Of a DNA stretch of 10,174 bases, positions 6,042 to 10,174 are shown piece after piece. The stretch comes from an uncultured Eubacteriales bacterium (lineage in GTDB: Bacteria > Bacillota > Clostridia > Oscillospirales > CAG-272). The position numbers and the translations under genes were made by a program. The notes beneath the pieces are model-generated. The model ran no database searches and was not told where the DNA came from. It saw only the letters and a program-made list of their open reading frames with translations. Positions within the stretch are counted from its first letter, which is position 1, and every line of letters starts with the position of its first letter. Where the stretch lies: the NCBI GenBank assembly GCA_905201895.1, contig CAJKPX010000075.1, positions 1 to 10,174 of the forward strand, written 5' to 3'.

Positions 6042-7061
6042 ATGGCAAACGTAAAAGTTGCGATTAACGGTTTCGGTCGTATCGGCCGTCTGGCATTCCG
6101 TCAGATGTTCGGTGCAAAGGGTTATCAGGTTGTTGCGATCAACGACCTCACCAAGCCCTCCATGCTCGCTCACCTTCTCAAGTATGACTCTGCTCAGGGC
6201 AGATACAACCACGAGGTTAGCGCAGACGATGAGGCTGGTACCATCACCGTTGACGGCAAGACCATCAAGATCTACGCTGAGAAGGACGCTGTAAACCTTC
6301 CTTGGAAGAAGCTCAAGATCGACGTTGTTCTCGAGTGCACCGGTTTCTACTGCTCCAAGGATAAGTCCATGGCTCACGTTAAGGCAGGCGCTAAGAAGGT
6401 TGTTATCTCTGCTCCCGCAGGCAACGACCTCAAGACCATCGTTTACTCTGTAAACGAGAACACCCTCACCGCTGATGACCAGATCATCTCGGCTGCATCC
6501 TGCACCACCAACTGCCTCGCTCCTATGGCAAAGGCTCTCAACGACTACGCTCCCATCCAGTCCGGTATCATGACCACCGTTCATGCATTCACCGGTGACC
6601 AGATGGTTCTCGATGGCCCCCACAGAAAGGGTGACCTCCGCCGTGCTCGCGCTGCAGCTGTGAACATTGTTCCCAACTCCACCGGCGCTGCAAAGGCAAT
6701 CGGCCTCGTTATCCCCGAGCTCAACGGCAAGCTGATCGGTTCCGCTCAGCGTGTTCCCGTTCCCACGGGTTCCACCACTCTGCTTGTTGCAGTTGTTAAG
6801 GGCAAGGATATCACCAAGGACGGCATCAACGCTGCTATGAAGGCTGCTGCATCCGATTCCTTCGGCTACACCGAGGAGCAGCTCGTTTCCTCCGATATCA
6901 TCGGCATCACCTACGGTTCTCTCTTCGATGCAACCCAGACCATGGTTGCAAAGATCGACGACGATACCTACCAGGTACAGGTTGTTTCGTGGTACGACAA
7001 CGAGAACTCCTACACCAGCCAGATGGTTCGCACCATCAAGTATTTCGCAAACGTGAAATAA
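6042..7061 (+). CDS. gapA: Type I glyceraldehyde-3-phosphate dehydrogenase
   Basis: This 339-residue cytoplasmic glycolytic enzyme oxidises glyceraldehyde 3-phosphate to 1,3-bisphosphoglycerate with NAD+. The Rossmann motif INGFGRIGR is at residues 8-16 and the NAD-favouring acidic residue follows in INDLT (33-37). The active site is SAASCTTNCLAP (150-161) with catalytic Cys154, and the base is His181 in TTVHAFTGDQ. PNSTGAAKAIG (211-221) and SWYDNENSY (316-324) are also typical. The ATG has CGGAGG about 9 bases upstream and opens the canonical MANVKVAINGFGRIGR; an upstream in-frame ATG at 5913 precedes the promoter and is rejected. Codons are strongly biased (AAG, CTC, GTT, ATC, TCC), as expected for a very highly expressed gene. 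It stands alone, without pgk or tpi next to it, and ends at its own terminator. Confidence 0.98.
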   Translation: MANVKVAINGFGRIGRLAFRQMFGAKGYQVVAINDLTKPSMLAHLLKYDSAQGRYNHEVSADDEAGTITVDGKTIKIYAEKDAVNLPWKKLKIDVVLECTGFYCSKDKSMAHVKAGAKKVVISAPAGNDLKTIVYSVNENTLTADDQIISAASCTTNCLAPMAKALNDYAPIQSGIMTTVHAFTGDQMVLDGPHRKGDLRRARAAAVNIVPNSTGAAKAIGLVIPELNGKLIGSAQRVPVPTGSTTLLVAVVKGKDITKDGINAAMKAAASDSFGYTEEQLVSSDIIGITYGSLFDATQTMVAKIDDDTYQVQVVSWYDNENSYTSQMVRTIKYFANVK

Positions 7062-7074
7062 GAGTTCAAGACAT

Positions 7075-7108
7075 AAAAAGAAGCATGGAATTTCCATGCT
7101 TCTTTTTT
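7075..7108. terminator. Bidirectional terminator between gapA and the lipoprotein gene
   Basis: AAAAAGAAGCATGG (7075-7088) pairs with CCATGCTTCTTTTT (7094-7107) around a 5-base loop. The plus strand ends in a six-T run (7103-7108) and the minus strand in a five-T run, so it can end transcription of both convergent genes. Confidence 0.93.
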
Positions 7109-7123
7109 ATTGCAGAAAGCTGT

Positions 7124-7888
7124 TCATGGCTGCTGGGTGGAGTAAAGCACATCCAGTGTTTCATCGGTAATGGTTTGTAAAGCGCCGCAAAGGCATCCTT
7201 TTCCATAAGTAGTGTAGGATTTCCCGTCAATCTCTATAATAATTTTAGTGCAAATATAAGTCATCAGGCCGCTTTGATCCAATGGAATGCGAATTTCGCC
7301 ATCGGAAAGCTGTTCGGCGGATAATTCCACGAACTGATCCGGAGCGTAATAGATTTGGCAGGCATCCACCATATCGGAAAACTGATAGTTACAGAGCAAC
7401 TGTTCCGGATTGGAAGAGGCGGCAGGGGAACTCCAGGGATCTACATAAGCGTTCCCGGTTTCTTCTCCTACATCAAAATAAATGGGGGAGAGGGGCAGTT
7501 CCAATACGGTATCCGGGCAGATCAGATTTAATTGATTGACAGTAAAGGTGCCCTGACGGCTGCATACATAGTTCAAGATCAGGCCAAAAGTAAGGTATTT
7601 GGGATTGGGGGTGTTGCTGTCAGTTTGTTCCAGCGAGAAGCCGGACACTTCCAGGCCGTACACCTCTGCATTCTCAAAGGAGCAGGAAACAACAGATTCC
7701 AGCTGTTTTTGCAATCTTTTCTGCTGAGCCGGAAAGAACAACGTGAAAGCGATTCCGTTTTCTGTGTTTTGCGGAACGGCGATATAAGCAGGCATTTCAA
7801 ATACTCCGATGTGTTTTTCAGTTCGGCATCCGCACAATAGCAAAAGAAGTGCGAGCATAAACGATAGAAAAGAAATGCGTCTTTTCAC
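7124..7888 (-). CDS. Putative lipoprotein, family not recognised
   Basis: This 254-residue protein begins MKRRISFLSF (GTG start), followed by a leucine-rich core and the lipobox LCGC, with Cys21 as the probable lipidated residue, so it is predicted to be exported and membrane tethered. I recognise no domain in the mature part. It is mostly predicted beta-strand and loop, and it has eight cysteines besides Cys19 and Cys21, at about 69, 109, 114, 166, 177, 213, 232 and 234, many for an exported protein of an anaerobe. The start is GTG at 7888 because GAGGAGGTGAG lies 5 bases upstream; an ATG twelve codons earlier (7924) has no ribosome binding site and would bury the signal peptide. It lies 125 bases downstream of the AI-2E gene and is separated from it by a terminator, so it probably has its own promoter. 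Confidence 0.8.
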   Translation of the reverse strand: MKRRISFLSFMLALLLLLCGCRTEKHIGVFEMPAYIAVPQNTENGIAFTLFFPAQQKRLQKQLESVVSCSFENAEVYGLEVSGFSLEQTDSNTPNPKYLTFGLILNYVCSRQGTFTVNQLNLICPDTVLELPLSPIYFDVGEETGNAYVDPWSSPAASSNPEQLLCNYQFSDMVDACQIYYAPDQFVELSAEQLSDGEIRIPLDQSGLMTYICTKIIIEIDGKSYTTYGKGCLCGALQTITDETLDVLYSTQQP

Positions 7889-7934
7889 AAAACTCACCTC
7901 CTCATATATGGTTATGAAATACATTCGTCAATTT

Positions 7935-7949
7935 GCAGGAAATTCCTGC
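7935..7949. promoter_or_regulatory. 15-bp palindrome upstream of the lipoprotein gene
   Basis: GCAGGAAATTCCTGC is a perfect 7+1+7 palindrome, about 46 bases upstream of the GTG start. On the minus strand a possible -35 box, TTGACG (7926-7931), lies just after it. The matching -10 would be TATATG, which touches the ribosome binding site, so this promoter is doubtful. The palindrome is a candidate operator. Confidence 0.4.
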
Positions 7950-7973
7950 CGGATTATGAAAAATTATTAAGAA

Positions 7974-8003
7974 AATAAAAAAACATGCCGCAAGGCATGT
8001 TTT
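7974..8003 (-). terminator. Terminator of the folT/AI-2E operon
   Basis: On the minus strand AAAACATGCC (8003-7994) pairs with GGCATGTTTT (7989-7980) around a 4-base loop, and the right arm runs on into a T-rich tract. It starts 10 bases after the stop codon of the AI-2E-family gene. Confidence 0.9.
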
Positions 8004-8013
8004 GAAACAGAAC

Positions 8014-9201
8014 TTAATCATCAACTTCCGAGCTGTAATCCTCAGATCGAACGGAGAGATTTCGCTTTTTTAAGCGGGAATAGATGAATTGCCGCAAAAC
8101 CGAATAGAGCACTGCAAACAGCGGAATTCCCAGGATAGTACCCGGGAGCCCAAACAGACCGCCGCCCAGCAAGATTGCGAAAACAACCCAGAATTTTGTG
8201 AGTCCGGTGGATTCCCCGAGTATTTTGGGTGCAATGAGATGTGCCTCCAACTGCTGAATACAAATGGTAACAATCAGCAATGTCAGTGCATATGCCGGGG
8301 AGACAACGAACAACAATAACATGGAGATGGCCGCACCAATGACCGGACCGATATAAGGAATAATATCGGTAATGCCGATAATTACACTGATCAGCGGTGC
8401 ATAGGGCACGCGGCAAATGGTAAGTATCAGAAAGTGCAGGCTGCCAATAATCAGGGCTTCCAACAGCACATTGGAAATATAAGCCCCGAAAATCTCGTTG
8501 CTTTCGCGGGTCAGCGCAATGGTGTTATCGGCATAGCGCTTATTGAAAAGCGCGTAAATCACTTTTTTGGCCTGTGAGATAAGCAAATCTTTGGAAAGCA
8601 GCGTATAGATGCTGATTACAATGGCCAAAACGGCATCGCTGGTGTAAGAGACGATTTTAGTAGCAATGTCGATACCGGCATTGGCGATATCAGGGATCAC
8701 CGTCTTCAGATATGAGAAAGCTTTGCTGAAAAGATTGCTGAGAGAAATACCGCCTTCAACGAACTCCTCGATGTTGAGTGCATGTGCTGTCTGTTGCAGC
8801 CAGATATCCAGACTGGATAAATAGTCGGGCAGGTTTTCGGCAAAAACCGAAATACTGTAACTGATCTGCGGCACAAGGACAGCCATCAGAGCAACGATAA
8901 AGGCAATAAAGAGGATATAGACTGAAGCAATGGAAAGGCCGTTAATCAGTTTGCGCCGGGGCTTTTTAGGCGTGGCTAAAAAGTGAAAAACCTTTCGCTT
9001 GAAAAATTTCATGGGGCGATTCAGGATGTAGGCGATGGCGAACCCCCATAAGACAGGAGTAATGACGTCGATGAACTTCCCCAAAGCTGCGGTGATACCG
9101 CCGAAATTCAGCAATAAAACAACTACTATTGCAGTGGCAGCCAGTACCAAAAAGGCATATACGGCAACCGTAGTATATTTACGATTCCAATCTATTTTCA
9201 T
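8014..9201 (-). CDS. AI-2E family transporter (UPF0118/PerM-like)
   Basis: This 395-residue polytopic membrane protein has hydrophobic segments at about 12-33, 40-60, 86-110, 170-205, 245-265, 268-315 and 335-372. The family signature PLISVIIGITDIIPYIGPVIG lies at 269-289 (conserved GxTxxIPYxGPxIG), LEAHLIAPKILGESTGL at 318-334, and GGGLFGLPGTILGIPLFAV at 346-364. The family name comes from autoinducer-2 export by TqsA; other members are Na+/H+ antiporters or of unknown role, so the substrate should not be assumed. The ATG has GGGGAG about 12 bases upstream, a somewhat long spacing. It starts 37 bases downstream of folT with no terminator between, so it probably belongs to the riboswitch-controlled transcript. 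The charged C-terminal tail is cytoplasmic. Confidence 0.93.
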   Translation of the reverse strand: MKIDWNRKYTTVAVYAFLVLAATAIVVVLLLNFGGITAALGKFIDVITPVLWGFAIAYILNRPMKFFKRKVFHFLATPKKPRRKLINGLSIASVYILFIAFIVALMAVLVPQISYSISVFAENLPDYLSSLDIWLQQTAHALNIEEFVEGGISLSNLFSKAFSYLKTVIPDIANAGIDIATKIVSYTSDAVLAIVISIYTLLSKDLLISQAKKVIYALFNKRYADNTIALTRESNEIFGAYISNVLLEALIIGSLHFLILTICRVPYAPLISVIIGITDIIPYIGPVIGAAISMLLLFVVSPAYALTLLIVTICIQQLEAHLIAPKILGESTGLTKFWVVFAILLGGGLFGLPGTILGIPLFAVLYSVLRQFIYSRLKKRNLSVRSEDYSSEVDD

Positions 9202-9238
9202 TGCAATGCAAAACTCCCCAAAGAACTTCTTTTAGGAA

Positions 9239-9814
9239 TTATACCATATTTTCCTCATTTGTATGCACAGTGGCCCCGGTATTTTTATTAATTCTTAAGA
9301 AAGGCAAATAGCGATCGGAAGCTTTTGCAAGCGTATAAATCAGAAAAATATGGATGGGCAGCATGATAAAGGTGGATAAGGCTCTGAACCAAGCAATTTG
9401 TGCAGGTAAAAATCCCATCAAAATGAGTGTCAGCGTGTTGATAATAAAGGAGCAGAGTATTTGTGTGAAAGCAGTGCTCAGGCTGATACGCAGCAGGGAA
9501 TGCTTTTGGCTTTTGAGAAAAAACAGAGCGGGCAGAATTCCCATCAATGCATTGGTAATAGTAAAAATCGGGTTATAGCTGCCGAGCGGTCGGATGATAT
9601 AGACCAGGATATCTGTCAGCGCCCCGACTAACCCACCGTAAACAGGCCCTAACATCATGCCGGAAAACATAATGGTTGTCGGAGAAAGATTGATATCCTT
9701 GACTAATCCGCCAAACATATCCACTGTAATGCCGAGGAATAATTTCAAAACGACAGAAATAGAAGTAAGTAGAGCAGCGAAAACAGTAAACTTGAGTTGA
9801 TTGTGTTTGTTCAT
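9239..9814 (-). CDS. folT: Folate-specific ECF transporter S component FolT
   Basis: This 191-residue protein has about six hydrophobic segments and a short polar tail. It resembles the folate-family ECF S components: the N-terminal LKFTVFAALLTSISVVLK, then INLSPTTIMFSGMMLGPVYG (41-60), GALTDILVYIIRPLGSYNP (64-82), which is strongly conserved in this family, and a late ALSTFIMLPIHIFLIYTL. S components bind the vitamin and are driven by a shared EcfA-EcfA'-EcfT module encoded elsewhere. The upstream tetrahydrofolate riboswitch supports folate as substrate. The ATG at 9814 has AAAGGA about 8 bases upstream. It is first in a two-gene operon. Confidence 0.93.
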   Translation of the reverse strand: MNKHNQLKFTVFAALLTSISVVLKLFLGITVDMFGGLVKDINLSPTTIMFSGMMLGPVYGGLVGALTDILVYIIRPLGSYNPIFTITNALMGILPALFFLKSQKHSLLRISLSTAFTQILCSFIINTLTLILMGFLPAQIAWFRALSTFIMLPIHIFLIYTLAKASDRYLPFLRINKNTGATVHTNEENMV

Positions 9815-9819
9815 ACATG

Positions 9820-9834
9820 ATTCCTTTCAGGAAT
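9820..9834 (-). promoter_or_regulatory. Short hairpin covering the folT ribosome binding site
   Basis: On the minus strand ATTCC and GGAAT form a 5-bp stem (6 bp with a 3-base loop). The right arm contains the AGGA that serves as ribosome binding site of folT, 5 bases before the hairpin-to-start interval ends. It could limit translation even when the terminator upstream is read through. The stem is weak, so this is tentative. Confidence 0.35.
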
Positions 9835-9862
9835 GACGCATAAAATTACTGCTTGCTTCAAT

Positions 9863-9899
9863 AAAAAAAGAGGCACCGCAAAATAATAGCCGGATGCCT
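9863..9899 (-). terminator. Intrinsic terminator, expression platform of the THF riboswitch
   Basis: On the minus strand AGGCATCCG (9899-9891) pairs with CGGTGCCT (9878-9871) with one bulged T and a 12-base loop, followed by C and seven Ts (9869-9863, interrupted by one purine-free C). It lies between the aptamer and folT. The last aptamer bases (CTGCC) can pair with GGCA of the left arm, giving a possible antiterminator, so ligand binding would favour termination. Confidence 0.85.
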
Positions 9900-9910
9900 T
9901 TTCTGTTGAT

Positions 9911-9998
9911 GGCAGCGGACGCGGGAACGGGGGCGAATATTCGCACTCTATGGGCAACATCCCATCCCATATGATACCGCCGAATCCCTACTCTGCGC
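9911..9998 (-). ncRNA. Tetrahydrofolate (THF) riboswitch aptamer
   Basis: On the minus strand GCAG (9996-9993) opens a P1 stem closed by CTGC (9915-9912). Family-conserved pieces follow in order: AGAGTAG, then a P2 left arm GGGAT, the P3 stem TATGGG/CCCATA enclosing ATGGGATGTTG (the conserved GGGAUGUNG core), a short hairpin GCGAA-TA-TTCGC, the P2 right arm TTCCC and the signature CGCGTCCGCTGC. This matches the THF-I class aptamer (Rfam THF) as found before folT genes in Clostridia and Lactobacillales. It binds reduced folates and sits directly upstream of a terminator and folT, so it should act as an off switch. Confidence 0.93.
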
Positions 9999-10008
9999 AT
10001 TCAAACAA

Positions 10009-10037
10009 ACTATAGCATATTACAGAGTGCTTCGCAA
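10009..10037 (-). promoter_or_regulatory. Promoter of the THF riboswitch-folT operon
   Basis: On the minus strand TTGCGA (10037-10032) and TATAGT (10014-10009) are 17 bases apart. Transcription would start near 10002, directly before the aptamer, as expected for a riboswitch leader. Confidence 0.75.
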
Positions 10038-10072
10038 CGGAAATTAAAAAGGAAAATCATATAGAAATCTTT

Positions 10073-10174
10073 ATGAAACATATTCTTTCCAGAAGAGATA
10101 CACCGGAAAATTTGAGCGCCCACTATGGAATACCCGTTTGTATGCTGTACCGGGCTAATGCCGGAAAAATATGG
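10073..10174 (+). CDS. LysM-like domain protein, 5' part only
   Basis: The frame opens at ATG 10073 and continues for 34 codons to the window edge. The peptide MKHILSRRDT...LSAHYGIPVCMLYRAN resembles a LysM repeat, with the pattern xDTxxxLSxxYGIPVxxLxxAN where LysM has GDTLxxIAxxYGVSVxxLxxAN. LysM domains bind N-acetylglucosamine-containing polymers such as peptidoglycan. There is no signal peptide before the domain. AAAGGA at 10048-10053 is about 19 bases from the ATG, farther than ideal, so the start is uncertain. It diverges from the folT operon and its promoter would overlap that region. The rest of the protein is not visible. Confidence 0.6.
   Translation, partial: MKHILSRRDTPENLSAHYGIPVCMLYRANAGKIW

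Noticed and set aside
6006..7097. Minus-strand open frame of 363 codons over gapA
   Set aside because: It is a mirror of the strongly biased gapA codons, with no domain, no ribosome binding site and an implausible composition.
8014..9201. Quorum-sensing autoinducer-2 importer
   Set aside because: Membership in the AI-2E family does not show AI-2 transport, no lsr or luxS gene is nearby, and the context is folate uptake.

Overview
The window reads as chromosomal DNA from a member of the Bacillota, most likely an anaerobic class Clostridia gut or environmental lineage. The reasons are strong AGGAGG-type ribosome binding sites, consensus vegetative promoters, a DUF4830 protein, a BspA-type leucine-rich repeat lipoprotein, an archaeal/eukaryotic-type prolyl-tRNA synthetase, and a tetrahydrofolate riboswitch in front of an ECF folate-transporter gene. 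I cannot assign a genus. There are no rRNA or tRNA genes, transposases, phage genes or CRISPR arrays. Nine complete genes and one gene cut by the right edge are visible.

Left block (1-4706). Reading leftward on the minus strand there is proS (2382-3824) with a textbook promoter, then a 538-base gene-free stretch, then rodA (644-1843) and a DUF4830 membrane-anchored protein (96-584) in an apparent operon. The gene-free stretch is the most unusual part of the window. It holds three tandem copies (135, 139 and 139 bp) of an element, each with a strong hairpin and, on the minus strand, a ribosome-binding-site-like sequence in front of a short reading frame. A separate near-perfect hairpin follows, and the end of a related copy appears to lie at the left window edge. 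A GC-rich WecG/TagA-family glycosyltransferase gene (3951-4706, plus strand) diverges from proS.

Middle block (4707-7110). The glycosyltransferase gene converges on a BspA-like LRR lipoprotein gene (4792-5757, minus) through a bidirectional terminator. That gene is divergent from gapA (6042-7061, plus), a highly expressed glycolytic gene with strongly biased codons. The 284-base divergent spacer carries both promoters, a direct repeat around the gapA core promoter and a long-range dyad touching the lipoprotein promoter.

Right block (7110-10174) is visibly more AT-rich. gapA converges, through another bidirectional terminator, on an unrecognised lipoprotein gene (7124-7888, minus). Upstream lies a two-gene operon transcribed leftward: folT (folate-specific ECF S component, 9239-9814) then an AI-2E-family membrane protein (8014-9201). 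This operon starts with a promoter, a tetrahydrofolate riboswitch aptamer (9911-9998) and an intrinsic terminator (9863-9899), so folate repletion should switch off both genes. A LysM-like protein starts divergently at 10073 and runs off the end.

As a whole the window is ordinary core and envelope housekeeping (cell-wall polymerase, lipid-linked glycosyltransferase, lipoproteins, tRNA charging, glycolysis, folate uptake). The items most worth a second look are the tandem structured repeat and hairpin element between proS and rodA, and the AI-2E-family gene inside a folate-riboswitch operon.
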